Numbered from the stretch's first letter, positions 11,689-22,908 are shown. The stretch is 64,000 bases of DNA from Diphasiastrum complanatum (GCA_029204225.1 CM055106.1:47877337-47941336), one strand, 5' to 3'. Program-made: numbers and translations. Notes: a model not told the origin generated them from the sequence alone.

Positions 11689-14583
11689 ATGGCAGCCTCA
11701 ATTGGAGTCATGTTGGAAGCCAATGATAGGCTTACCTCAAGTAACTATTCATTATGGAAAGTGAGGATGGAGTCACTTCTTGAGATGAATGATGTTTTGG
11801 ATATTGTTGTAGGTTTGGAGGAGAGACCAGCAACACAACAAGATCAATTGAGGTATGACAAGAGGGCTAAGAAGGCTCTACACATGATAAAGATGAATGT
11901 TACCAATGAACTTCTCAAGGAAGTTGGTAAGTGCACATCATCTTTGGAAGCTTGGAATTCATTGAAGAAGCTTTATGAATCCAAGTCTACTTCTAGAGTG
12001 TTGACTCTAAGAAGGCAAATCTTTTCTTGTTTGCAAAAGAATGAAGAAAGTCCAAGTACTTTTGTTTTGAGAATGAAAGCATTGAATGATGAGTTAGCTT
12101 GCATAGATGAAAGCATTAAGGAAGGAGAGCTTATTCAAGTGATTCTTAATGGCTTGTTGGATGCTCATGCTAACATTGTTCAAAGTATTGCTATTCAAAA
12201 GACTTTGCCAAGTTTGATGGATCTTCAAGAGATCTTGATCAATGAGGAATATAGGCTTCAAGCAAGAGGTGGATCTACATCGACACTTCAAGAGGATGCT
12301 ATGTTCACAAAGGGCAAATTCAAGGGCAAAACCAAAAGCAAGTGGTCTAAAGGGCAAGATCAAGTGGATGCTTCTTCAAGTAGCAAAAAGAAGGATAGAT
12401 CAAAGCTCAAGTGCTTCTATTGTGGCATCAAAGGACACTTTGCAAGTGAGTGCTACAAGAAGAAGAGAGATCAAGGAGACAAGCAAGGTAATCTTACTCT
12501 TGATGAGGATGGTTTGGATGTGCAAGATGCAAATGATGATGCTTTTGTGATGTCTTCATGTATGCTTGCTAATGATGGAGATCTAGATCCTTGGTGGATT
12601 GATAGTGGAGCAAGTTCACACATGACCTTTCACAAAGAGTACTTCACTTCTTTGTTGGCATATGGAGATGACAAGAGGGTGATCTACACGGCCAATGATG
12701 GTGAGTGTGCAATCAAAGGGATTGGCACAATTCCTATTTCTCTCTCTACAAATAGGAATGTTCATTTGGAGGATGTCTTGTTTATTCCATTTATTACCAA
12801 GAATTTGCTTAGTGTGAGTCAAATGCTAAGTAAGGGCCTCAAGGTGGAGTCTGATGGAGATGCTTGTTTGATCAAAAGGAAGGATGTCTTGATTGGAAAA
12901 GGTAAAAGGCAAGGGAAGTTGTTCAAACTTGATGCTTGTGTTATTGCTAACCAAGTTGGATGTGTTGCAAGGGAGCAAATTTCTATTCAAGAGGTTTGGC
13001 ACAAAAGGATGGGACACCTCAACTTCAAGTCATTGGAGGTAATGGCAAGGAAGAAGGTTGTGATTGGTCTTCCAAGTTCCTTAAGTAATGACAAGCATGT
13101 TTGTGAGTCTTGTGCTTTGTCTAAGTCACATAGACTACCTTATACTAGATCTATTTCTAGATCTACAAAGCCTTTTCAACTTGTACATTCGGATATTCAT
13201 GGATTTACTACAATTAGCAATAGTGGAGCTAAGATGTATGTAACATTCATTGATGATTTTAGTAGATTTTGTTGGATCTATCTACTAAAGAGCAAGGATG
13301 AAGTGTATGATGTCTTTGTCAAGTTCAATAATGCAAGGGAGAACCAATTCTCCACAAAGATCAAGTGCTTGAGAGGTGACAATGGTGGTGAGTACATATC
13401 TAACAAGTTCAAGGCCTTTTGTGATGAGCATGGGATCAAGAGGGAGTATACAACATCAAGGACCCCACAACAAAATGGAGTGGCTGAAAGGAAGAATAGA
13501 ACTTTATGTGAAAGTGCTAAAGCTATGAGGTTAAGTGCTAATCTTGACAAACCATTTTGGGATCAAGCTTTGTTGTGTGCCAATTTCTTGTGCAATAGGT
13601 GGCCGAGTGCTATTTTGGATGGAAGGACACCTTTTGAGATGCTATTCAAGAGGAGGCCGAGTGTCAACTTTCTAAGAACCTTTGGATGCACATGCTATGT
13701 CAACATTACTCTTGATGATAGGACCAAGGAGGATCCATCTTCAAGAAGAGGTATTTTTGTTGGATATAGTGAGGTGAGTAAAGCCTACAAGGTTTACATT
13801 CCTTCTACTAACAAAGTGATTGTTGGTAGAGATGTCATTTTTGATGAGGGAAACATTCCAAAGGTGTCTTCAAGCATGATTGATGGTAAAGTAGATGGAT
13901 CTAACATTCTTGATGTTGATGAGAAGGATCCTACTTTGGATGGTGGTGATGATGGAACTTCATCAAGTCAAAAGCCAAGGAGAACATCAAGAGAAAGACA
14001 AGTACCTTCAAGGCTCACATATGATCAAAAGGGTAAGCAAGTAGTTTCTAGAAATTATGTTGCTTTCCTAACCTCTTTGGATGAGCCTACAAGTGTAGAT
14101 CAATCAAGGAAAGAAGAGGAGTGGATCCAAGCAATGGATCTTGAGTATCAATCTCTTATGAAGAGTGGAACATCTTTTGGAAGATCTTCTTGTGTACATG
14201 GAGCTATGCAAGTGGATGGATGTTATCTTGCTGTAAAATCAAGTAATGGATCTGGAAAACAAATTTTGTTCAATGAATTTGATGGTCAAGCTGAAGATCA
14301 AGAGGTTGATCTCAAAGCGCTTCAACTAGTCAAAAGGGAAGTTGGCAATTTGGAGCTAGTCAAGAGCATCAAAGGAGAGGTAATTGGCAAAGGTGTTATG
14401 GATCTATTTTTGCAGCATATTGAAGACTTAAGGTCAAAGGAGCAGCAAGGAAGTGTTGTTCAAGTTTACTTTACTTGTTCTATCTCATGTTTGAGCAATT
14501 TCATGTGGATGTGTGCAAATTGTCAAGATATGGTAAAACTAGCTACATTGGTGAGCATTGTTTTGATGTTGGATTTGTACTAG
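11689..14583 (+). CDS. copia gag-protease-integrase polyprotein lacking RT and RNase H
   Basis: This is a single 964-residue open frame. Gag occupies about residues 1-235, with LTSSNYSLWKVRME near the start. A CCHC knuckle (CFYCGIKGHFASEC) lies near 242-255 and a protease with WWIDSGASSHM near 302. The integrase zinc segment has H..H..CESC near 438-485. The integrase triad is visible as HSDIHG, RGDNGGEY and GVAERKNRT, followed by the GYSEVSKAYKVY region. The frame enters the first residues of RT (EEEWIQAMDLEYQSLMK, about residue 820). It then continues for about 135 residues (SFGRSSCVHGAMQVDG through LDLY) that do not resemble RT or RNase H. A normal copia polyprotein is about 1,300-1,400 residues. 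The open frame suggests a recent or selected non-autonomous element that would need RT in trans; what the C-terminal tail is, I cannot say. Confidence 0.85.
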   Translation: MAASIGVMLEANDRLTSSNYSLWKVRMESLLEMNDVLDIVVGLEERPATQQDQLRYDKRAKKALHMIKMNVTNELLKEVGKCTSSLEAWNSLKKLYESKSTSRVLTLRRQIFSCLQKNEESPSTFVLRMKALNDELACIDESIKEGELIQVILNGLLDAHANIVQSIAIQKTLPSLMDLQEILINEEYRLQARGGSTSTLQEDAMFTKGKFKGKTKSKWSKGQDQVDASSSSKKKDRSKLKCFYCGIKGHFASECYKKKRDQGDKQGNLTLDEDGLDVQDANDDAFVMSSCMLANDGDLDPWWIDSGASSHMTFHKEYFTSLLAYGDDKRVIYTANDGECAIKGIGTIPISLSTNRNVHLEDVLFIPFITKNLLSVSQMLSKGLKVESDGDACLIKRKDVLIGKGKRQGKLFKLDACVIANQVGCVAREQISIQEVWHKRMGHLNFKSLEVMARKKVVIGLPSSLSNDKHVCESCALSKSHRLPYTRSISRSTKPFQLVHSDIHGFTTISNSGAKMYVTFIDDFSRFCWIYLLKSKDEVYDVFVKFNNARENQFSTKIKCLRGDNGGEYISNKFKAFCDEHGIKREYTTSRTPQQNGVAERKNRTLCESAKAMRLSANLDKPFWDQALLCANFLCNRWPSAILDGRTPFEMLFKRRPSVNFLRTFGCTCYVNITLDDRTKEDPSSRRGIFVGYSEVSKAYKVYIPSTNKVIVGRDVIFDEGNIPKVSSSMIDGKVDGSNILDVDEKDPTLDGGDDGTSSSQKPRRTSRERQVPSRLTYDQKGKQVVSRNYVAFLTSLDEPTSVDQSRKEEEWIQAMDLEYQSLMKSGTSFGRSSCVHGAMQVDGCYLAVKSSNGSGKQILFNEFDGQAEDQEVDLKALQLVKREVGNLELVKSIKGEVIGKGVMDLFLQHIEDLRSKEQQGSVVQVYFTCSISCLSNFMWMCANCQDMVKLATLVSIVLMLDLY

Positions 14584-15030
14584 CATTCTTGGCTGATTTT
14601 TTTGATGGAAATGAAGCTATTGGAGGTTCATTATGTCACTCATCCATGGCTAAGTTCTCAAGTGTTGAGCTACTTGGTGCCAATACTTGGAGATTGTCAA
14701 TTTTTGGTGAATTCATGGTCATTTTCTTGTGTAAATACTGGCTAAAGTAGCAAAGGGAGAAAAGGATGATGTTTTACGTAGTTATTGTAGGACATGTTAT
14801 GGCAAAGATGAATGTATTGCAGTACTTATAGTAAAAACTTATGCCATAAATGGTCTCAAGGAGATAATTGAAAATTTGAAACTTATGACTACTTATGAAT
14901 CAGTAATATTGGATTCTTACAATTGAGGTTATGGCAAACATCTAGATGATGATTTTTGTAATAACTCTCACAACCATGGCATGAGATGGTTGGTAATGAT
15001 GGTACTTTGGAAGTAACTTTTTTACAAAAA
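14584..15030 (+). other. 3' non-coding region of the RT-less copia, with PPT-like run
   Basis: A purine run (AGCAAAGGGAGAAAAGGA, about 14,749-14,766) followed by TGATG looks like a polypurine tract and LTR start. The following sequence does not resemble the 5' LTR at 10,436-11,086, so the 3' LTR is missing, replaced or too diverged to see. Confidence 0.35.
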
Positions 15031-15034
15031 TGCT

Positions 15035-16030
<996 letters not shown>

Positions 16031-16031
16031 G

Positions 16032-16876
16032 AATTTTGCGAGTAAATCATCTGCGAGTTTTGTGAGTTTAGTGTTTTAAAATTTCGTCAAATTGATAGCA
16101 CATGGCATGCTACATTGTTTTTAGGTTTTTTAAATTTATTCTACTTCGCTTTTGGGGGTGAAATCTATTTGTATACTTCATTATCATGTTGTTTATTTCC
16201 TTACTAGCTAAAAGATATGTCTACAAATCATGTTGTCTACAAATTGTACATAATATGCTATATCATTGAGAACGCATAAAACTTAATCACTTTAATGTTA
16301 CATTTATCAAGCTAAAACATTTTTGTCTACTACCAAGGATTGATATACGACCATACATTAAAAGACATGATGGTATGTGGCCAAGCCTATGATAGGTATC
16401 ATAAAATCAACATTGGTAAAAAAAACATTTTTATTGTATGTTCTAGATGGAGGCTATAACCTAACTATTAAGCTTATGTTGAGATGATAAAATAATATAA
16501 TATGTTTCATTTTTTTTTTATCAAATTTGATTAAGGCAATGTATTCTACATGAAAAATGGAGCATTTTTGCTTTTTGGATTATCTCAATCCGAGCAATAT
16601 TAAAAAAGTTACAAAGTTTTTTAGGCCAATTTTTTTTTTTCTTGGAGCTTGAAAGGGGTAGCACGCCGGCGTGCTACAAATTTAAGCTTTTAGTCTTTAA
16701 CTCAAATTAATAGCACACCGGCGTGCTACCCCTTTTATGTAGAATCCATTGGTATAATCAAAGTTAGTAGTATAAAATGAGTATATATAAAGCCTATATA
16801 TCTGATAGCATACCATGTGCCATGAAATTTTAAAAATAATTTGTAAATAATACTCGCAAAGAATTTACTCGCAGAT
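16032..16876. mobile_element. MITE-like element with imperfect terminal inverted repeats
   Basis: The left end TTGCGAGTAAAT..CTGCGAG, followed by TTTTAAAATTTC and a GATAGCACATGG motif, is mirrored at the right end (CTCGCAAAGAATTTACTCGC near 16,853-16,872, with CCATGTGCCATG and GATAGCATACCATGTG inside). No coding frame is supported. Internally it carries the foldback at 16,652-16,735. No convincing target-site duplication was found, so the superfamily is undetermined. Confidence 0.55.
16652..16735. repeat. Nested GC-rich palindromes (foldback)
   Basis: GTAGCACGCCGGCGTGCTAC at 16,658-16,677 is a perfect 20-bp palindrome. A near copy (TAGCACACCGGCGTGCTA) lies at 16,711. Together the outer arms AAAGGGGTAGCACGCC... 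and ...GGCGTGCTACCCCTTT pair over about 25 bp with a 34-bp loop. The GC content stands out sharply from the surrounding AT-rich DNA. Confidence 0.85.
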
Positions 16877-17213
16877 TGTCAAAACCTTGTTGGTTAGTGT
16901 TTGTGTGTTTTTTATGCTTGTTACTTTCGTTGACTTCGTTAGTATACTTTATTTATGTTCCTCTTTTTGTTGGCTTTCTAGTAGGTTTCTCTTCTTGTGG
17001 TGATGCCTTCTTTTTGTTCCTTCTTTTTGTTGGCTTCAAGTATTCTCTGTTCTTCTTTTTGCTTTCTGGTTTTTTGTCTCTTTCGTGGTTGTAACTTGGT
17101 GTTTATATTTTTTGTTTTGTGTTTTTGGTTTTTTATTTTTTTTTTCTTTGGTTTATGGTTTCATTCCTTGCTCTAAGTCATTGTTTTCCAGGTCTTTAAG
17201 CTAATGCTAGTAA

Positions 17214-17264
17214 GTTTTGTTTGGTGTTAGTTTTCTTATGTTTTTTTGTTGTGCTGGTTTACTG
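17214..17264 (+). repeat. 51-bp direct repeat, copy 1
   Basis: The sequence starting GTTTTGTTTGGTGTTAG and ending GGTTTACTGT recurs at 18,375-18,424 with only one T-run length change. It is a pyrimidine-rich tract ending near a possible 3' splice site. The pair brackets about 1.1 kb containing a possible exon and the AC/AT microsatellite. Confidence 0.85.
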
Positions 17265-17283
17265 TCGTTTATACTTTCGTGCA

Positions 17284-17483
17284 GCAATGATGAGAGGCTC
17301 CTGGGAATCATGCTTCACATCATGGATGACCTCAAAGTGGATTGCCGGAGCCCATCGTTGTTTTCTGCCCACAATTTAAATTTTAATACTGCTCGCCTCG
17401 ACTTTATGGAGAAGGTGCAGTACCATTTGATAAAGATTCGGCGCGAAGCCAATAAAAGTCCCCAATAATTGCATCTCGCAGGT
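17284..17483 (+). other. Possible host exon (IMLHIMDDLKVDC...)
   Basis: A T-rich tract ending TTTCGTGCAG resembles a 3' splice site. It is followed by an open stretch reading NDERLLGIMLHIMDDLKVDC, then SAHNLNFNTARLDFMEKVQY and HLIKIRREANKSPQ, which looks protein-like and is richer in mixed codons than its surroundings. It stops at 17,468, or could be spliced at CGCAG/GTGTCG near 17,483. I do not recognise the protein. No start codon or upstream exon is assigned. Confidence 0.3.
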
Positions 17484-17636
17484 GTCGTGGGACCGCCACC
17501 AGTTTTGGTGGGGGATACTGTTGGAGGGTTTGCGGATCCCAAGGCAACCCTAACCCTAGTTAATAAGTGAGAGGGATTTGGCACCCTGCGTGTGCAAGTC
17601 CAACCCGATGATCACATAGTTATTTGATTAGTTACA

Positions 17637-17819
17637 AATATACACTCACACATACACATACATACACATATACACATATAGATACTCATGTACACACATA
17701 CACATCTACATATACACATATACACACATACACACAAGTAAATAAACATACACATCTACATATACACATACACATCTACATATACACATATACACACAAG
17801 TATAGATACATACACACAC

Positions 17820-17850
<31 letters not shown>

Positions 17851-18370
17851 CACATACACATACACACAAATAAATAAACACACATGCATACATATATACA
17901 CACATATACACATACACATCCATACACATATACATACATGCACACATACACATACACATGCACATACATGTGCATGTACATACACATGCACATACATATA
18001 CACATACATACACATGCACATACATATACACGTACATACACATACACATATACACATACAAACATACATAGACACACATACATATACATATACCATACAC
18101 ATACATATATTTATACATATACATACACATACATATACATATACATTCACATGTACATACACATACATACACGTACACATACATACACACATTTATACAC
18201 ATACACAGACATATATACATATGCATACATACACGTAAACACACATACATATACATACACATACACATATACATACACACATATACACAGTCACATACAC
18301 ATGCGCACGCACACACGCACACACACACACACACACATGTACATACACATATACATGCACATATACACGT
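17637..18370. repeat. AC/AT-type microsatellite (ACACAT/ATACAC variants)
   Basis: About 730 bp of variant CA, TA and CATA units. All His-Thr-Tyr or Cys-Met-Val-Tyr reading frames over it are artefacts. Confidence 0.97.
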
Positions 18371-18374
18371 GCTA

Positions 18375-18424
18375 GTTTTGTTTGGTGTTAGTTTTCTTAT
18401 GTTTTTTGTTGTGCTGGTTTACTG
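18375..18424 (+). repeat. 51-bp direct repeat, copy 2
   Basis: Matches 17,214-17,264. Here the tract continues TTTGTTTTTACAG, a good 3' splice-site consensus, followed by ACTGAAGGAGTACTATGGC, possibly a terminal exon or 3' UTR. Confidence 0.8.
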
Positions 18425-18449
18425 TTTGTTTTTACAGACTGAAGGAGTA

Positions 18450-19438
18450 CTATGGCTGAAATTTGCTTCTCTGGTCATAGAAAAGTTGAATCTTGTTGTG
18501 TATACATAAGTCTGGTTTGCAACTTTGACGTCTGGCTCATGCAGTTTGGGGAATATGTATAGTGTTTTATTATTGTTCATTAACTTTTGTTGTGCCATCT
18601 TTGAGAGTTTGAGGTGCTTGAGCTATGGTGATTGTGGTTGTGATTTGCATAATGCACTAGATCCTCAGTAATTCAACAACGGATGGAGTCCAACATATCA
18701 CCATTGCACATGGAATGTGTAAATTTCTCTACATATCAACTTTCATATTAGACTTAAACAATATTGCATGTAATGATCTAAACAATGACAAAACTCAAAA
18801 CACAAAATTTGAATGATTAATCTTACATATGGGTGGCAATTTATATGGGCAATATTTTTGTTCTAATTACCTCCTTGAAACTCACTTTTAATATTCTATC
18901 GTTTTTATAGCTTGTAGATTTTTCAAAAGGGTTGCCTTCAACATCCTCCAACTCAAGATTCCTGTTACTTAATATAATTTAATTACTAAATTTTGTCATA
19001 AATTTCTAGATATGATAACGAGATAAATGAATCTAACTAATATCTTATTTAACTACAAAATACTTGTCACAACTTTAAAATTAGAAAAAACTCTTGATAT
19101 CAACTAATTTTGTGGGCCTCATCCCACCCGAGTGAGAAATTTTGAATTGTGTTATAAGTTAATGACCTTTTTTGTATTGGCTAGATGTAACTTTTTACTG
19201 CATATTGAAATTGGACTCTCATGAGATAAAATTTAACAATAGCAAAAACTTCTTGGAAATCAAAATGAGCTTAGTTTCCTACATATCTTAAACCCAAAGA
19301 TTTATAGTATTCTAGTATTCTATAATGCTAAACCCAATATTTCCCCACATAAGAAGTAGCTATAGATTTTCAAGAAATCAACATCTTTCAGTAATTTTAT
19401 CAAAATCGTTTTGAAGAAAAAGCGTGTTTTCCATCCTC
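18450..19438. other. No recognised gene
   Basis: AT-rich sequence. The first part may be the 3' UTR of the putative gene ending near 18.45 kb. Nothing else could be supported. Confidence 0.35.
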
Positions 19439-19656
19439 AAACTTTGCTGGCTTTCTAGAACACTGATCAAAGTACTATAGGGCCTTATGTAATAGATAAC
19501 GGGCCTGGGAAGGCCCGTTCCGGGTTTTTATTGGGCTGTGGGCGAGCCCAATAAAAACCCTGATCAAACTTTGGGTTGTGGGCGAGCTCAAACTTTGCTG
19601 GCTTTCTAGAACACTCATCAAAGTACTATAAAGCCTTATGTAATAGATAACGGGCC
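19439..19656 (+). repeat. 67-bp direct repeat pair with GGGCC hairpins
   Basis: AACTTTGCTGGCTTTCTAG...GATAACGGGCCT occurs at 19,439 and again at 19,590 with three base differences. Each copy ends in a short hairpin (AACGGGCCT/AGGCCCGTT). Between them CGGGTTTTTATTGGGCT pairs with AGCCCAATAAAAACCC as a strong stem with a 7-base loop. Confidence 0.8.
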
Positions 19657-20469
19657 TTCTCAGGCCCGTTACCTTTCGTTATTAGCAGGATTTTTATATA
19701 CGGTTTTAAACCGTAGAGCGTATAGCTACGTATGCACGTTATGTAGCTGTTTAATTGTTTGATTGTCAGCTGCTTCCTATTCGCGATAGAAGAGATCAAG
19801 TTTTGAGGTACAGATTAACTCTATGTTCTTGTCATATAATCGCTTTGCATGTTCGCATTTCTGATAGCAGGGCCATAGAATTGCTTTGCACTTTTGCACT
19901 ACTGATAGCAGTACTGTACACTAACTTTAGCTCTATTTTATGTGCAATTCCGATTCTTTTTAGCTTTTTCTGCTCAGCTGTTTTCACCTAACTAAGTATT
20001 AGAGCCAGTCACGCATTCATCGTTAGAGTGCTTTTCTAGTGTATACAGGTATTTATGTACAGATCCAACCTCGTTTCCGTCGATTTGTGCGTAAGGTGGC
20101 AAGCTTTTAATATCTTTCCGTTGAAGGTCTGTAAATTCTGAACCAATTGGATTGAGGCAATCCTTTGCAACCTTCATGCAGGCTTGACGACGATCATTTC
20201 ATGCAGGGCTTGGAATACTTCCATACTCTTACGATACTCCATTTCTGATCTCTATCTTCTTCATTGCGTTTCATTTCCTGCTCCGTCTGGTTTCGATGCC
20301 CCCCTGTATGGCTCTGGATCGCAATTCTGCTGCTGCTTTTTGCTTTTGATTTGGAAATTGGAAGCGAAGGAATATTCTTGTATTAATTGGGTTGTATAAT
20401 TTTTGTGTGTATAAAAGTTTGTATACATACAAGTATACAGATTGATACAAATTTGCTTTACAAAAAGAG

Positions 20470-20605
20470 TGGCAGATTACGGGGCTTAAATAGTCTGTTT
20501 TAAGCCCGTTATCAGCAGGCCCTGCTAATAACGTAATAGATAACGGGCCCTGTTTTAAGCCCGTTATTAGCAAGGGCCCGTTATCTTACGTTATTAGCAC
20601 GTTTC
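20470..20605. repeat. GATAACGGGCCC / GCTAATAACGT repeat cluster
   Basis: The motifs GTAATAGATAACGGGCC (also at 19,488 and 19,640), AAGCCCGTTAT and GCTAATAACGTAA occur several times in both orientations. GCTAATAACG-type ends also occur at 19,667 (inverted) and 21,501. This looks like ends of a small nested DNA element family. Confidence 0.6.
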
Positions 20606-20640
20606 AACACGTATCAATATATCATATTGTACCGTATGAC

Positions 20641-20971
20641 CGTATAAATACATCGCGATCCCGACAGATTTCTTTGTCTCTAGCCCAGGATATTTCTCTG
20701 TCTCTCTCTCGTGAGTGACTTGTCATATTGTTACTTGTTGTCTTCCTTGAATCTGATACTAATCCATTTACTCGTGAGTGACTTGTCATATTGTTACTTG
20801 TTGTCTTCCTTGAATCTGATACTAATCCATTTACATCTATTTTTGCAGAGCGCATCTTCCATTCCAATTACTAATCGCAATAGCAACAACCATCGCATTA
20901 AATCAAGACAGATGCTGGAATGGGCAGAAGCCCTTAGTTTATTAAAATCAAAAAGTTGCTTGAATGGGTAG
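20641..20971 (+). other. Possible small transcription unit with duplicated 5' splice site
   Basis: A TATA motif TATAAATA (20,643) is followed about 65 bp later by CTCTC/GTGAGT, a consensus 5' splice site, and then by CTATTTTTGCAG/AGCGC at 20,848, a consensus 3' splice site. The 63 bp starting at the 5' site are exactly duplicated. The downstream part has only a short frame from the ATG at 20,911 (MLEWAEALSLLKSK). It may be non-coding or a remnant. Confidence 0.3.
20708..20833 (+). repeat. Exact 63-bp tandem duplication
   Basis: CTCGTGAGTGACTTGTCATA... to ...AATCCATTTA is present twice without differences (20,708-20,770 and 20,771-20,833). The lack of divergence implies a recent event. Confidence 0.97.
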
Positions 20972-20999
20972 TGGTCGTTAGTTAATTAGTTGCGAAACA

Positions 21000-22075
21000 T
21001 CTCCCAACTGCTCGTTGGATGAGTTAAATCAGTTGCAAAACATATCCCAGCGTCAGTCAACTACATCCAGATACTACAGCTTGTAATAGGTTGAATATTG
21101 AAAGTTGCAAAAAGAGACTGATTCAAGTACAGACTGAGCAACAATCGTGGTGATCGCACTGAGGCAGAGAGCCTCAAAGCTTGAGTTGCAAAATCATTGA
21201 ACAAATCTTTTCCGCAAGAAAAAAAAGGTGACAATATATGGCTCAACGCAAAGCGGCCCACCGTGACTGGCTAGCACCTGCACGCTATGCTCTCTGCCCC
21301 TCCGGTCCTACGCTCCAGTGAAGATACACGCGAAAATACACAAGTCACTGATTGTCGTATATTTTTAATGTCGTATAAATACATAAGTACCGTATAATGT
21401 AGGGTCCACAACTAAACAGAAACGCCCGATTACGGGATTGAATTCGCCGACCGATTACGGGATTTAATTCGCCTGTTTCTGTCTCGTTTAAGTCTCAAAG
21501 TGCTAATAACGTCCGATGAAGAACGAAGGAATTGGAGCTTATATCAAGAAAGTATTAACACAAACATCTCTTTATAGACAAATTGTATCGTACAGTTTAT
21601 CAGCATTTACAAACTACCACAAGATCGAGCTACATCTGTAATTTGCATCTTGGATGCGGGAACTGAACTGGCGATCATGGAATTGGAGCATAAAAGCTAT
21701 CCACCAAGCACGCCTCTTCCAATCTTATATGAAACTTTTTTTTTAATCCGGAGGATTAGATTTTTCTGTAATGAGTTCATTTTATCATGGTACTAATTAA
21801 TTGCAAAATCAGCATATATACACAAACTTACAGTGCACTGATTGTTCTCTGATTGAAGTTCACTTAACTAGAAATAGCATCCAATGCTCGTATTGTATGA
21901 TACTTTCTACTGACTAAGGCCAGCAGATTTTATAATTATAGTTCACAGTGGAAGATGAAGTGTTGGTGTAGCATTTCGGTGCGTTTTCTCGCCAGATTAC
22001 ACTCAACTATGAGTAGCGTTTCGATACTGTGGCGCTATTTCACGCAGAAATTCTTGCCTTTAAATTCTAATCTCT
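21000..22075. other. No recognised gene; promoter-like motifs
   Basis: A TATAAATA at about 21,374 and a pair of CCGATTACGGGATT repeats near 21,427-21,460 are visible. No coding frame is supported. Confidence 0.3.
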
Positions 22076-22450
22076 TCATGAAATTTTGGCAATAAACTCT
22101 TCAATTTGCTGGTCCGAGACATAAATGTCGCATTCAAGGATCTGATCTAGCTCCTCAGACTGTGCAACGTTTCCCGAAGGAACAGAGCCATGAGAAATTG
22201 TATTGGAAACATCTTTAGCCTCTTCTGCTACAATAACACAATTTGAGCTGAACGACGAAGTTCTGAAGTCATGAGCCTCTGAAGGGCTACATAAATATTG
22301 GCTAGAAGCTGCAGCGTGATGAACTTTGGGAAGCTCTTCCGCCTCTTCTGTCACATTGGATTTTGAGGTAAATGATGAACTGCTGAAGCCATCGGCCTTT
22401 TGAGAGCCCTGTAATAGGCTAGCTGAGAGATTTGGAGCTTTTGATGATCG
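22076..22450 (-). CDS. Candidate host-gene exon, Ser/Glu-rich C-terminus
   Basis: On the minus strand a 124-codon frame opens directly after a possible 3' splice site (GATACTAG/CGATCATC at 22,450). It reads RSSKAPNLSASLLQ, then GFSSSSFTSKSNVTEEAEEL and AHDFRTSSFSSNCVIV, and ends IEEFIAKIS. Two segments (SSSFTSKSNVTEEAEE and TSSFSSNCVIVAEEAK) look like an internal repeat. There is no ATG upstream in frame before the splice site, so it is probably a downstream exon of the frame starting at 22,858. The protein is not recognised. Its sharp contrast with the surrounding transposon remnants suggests a genuine host gene or a captured piece of one. Confidence 0.4.
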   Translation of the reverse strand, partial: RSSKAPNLSASLLQGSQKADGFSSSSFTSKSNVTEEAEELPKVHHAAASSQYLCSPSEAHDFRTSSFSSNCVIVAEEAKDVSNTISHGSVPSGNVAQSEELDQILECDIYVSDQQIEEFIAKIS

Positions 22451-22678
22451 CTAGTATCACGCATCACAAGGAATGCAGGCCGATAAAAATTTCTCTATTA
22501 GAGATCTAAGTACAGGGGATAAATATTTTAAACAAGGAATAAACTCTTTACGATGTGTTGACAACAGCAAAGAAATCAGCAACGTAATGACAAACTTATG
22601 CATGGTTTGTCGATTCATATTTCTATCAGAGGTTTCTCTTGATAAGAAACTCACTGTCGAATCTATTAATAGAATATT

Positions 22679-22858
22679 TTAGCTTTCCAAATAAGCAGTA
22701 TCATTTGCAGGATCAGGGTTGATGAGAACCCACTTCTGCTTGAAAGATCCACAAGAATCAATACTCCATTGCGACGATCTAAACGCAGCATCTCGTATCC
22801 AAGTAAGACGAGCGACATGATAGAAAACTAAAGAAGAAGATCTTGGCCCAGGCCCCAT
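22679..22858 (-). CDS. Candidate first exon of a host gene (MGPGPRSSS...)
   Basis: The ATG at 22,858 opens a 59-codon frame containing SLVFYHVARLTWIRDAAF and KQKWVLINPDPANDTAYLES. A TATA box TATAAATT lies about 45 bp upstream of the ATG, near 22,905. A telo-box-like AAACCCTAAA lies near 23,010, common in promoters of plant housekeeping genes. The frame ends with TAA at 22,679 but continues open in the same phase for another 74 codons (to 22,457). Either the stop is a mutation or a splice occurs earlier; GTTCTC after CAGAAGTGG is one option. Unrecognised protein, plausible gene. Confidence 0.4.
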   Translation of the reverse strand: MGPGPRSSSLVFYHVARLTWIRDAAFRSSQWSIDSCGSFKQKWVLINPDPANDTAYLES

Positions 22859-22899
22859 AATAACAGAAGAATGCAGCTACGTGGAAAATGCAAGGAACC

Positions 22900-22908
22900 C
22901 AATTTATA
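22900..22908 (-). promoter_or_regulatory. TATA box of candidate gene at 22.8 kb
   Basis: TATAAATT on the minus strand, about 45 bp before the candidate start ATG at 22,858, at a reasonable distance for a short 5' UTR. Confidence 0.35.

Noticed and set aside
17624-18375. Overlapping His-Thr-Tyr and Cys-Met-Val-Tyr frames on both strands
   Set aside because: Products of the AC/AT microsatellite; all frames are open because the repeat lacks stops.
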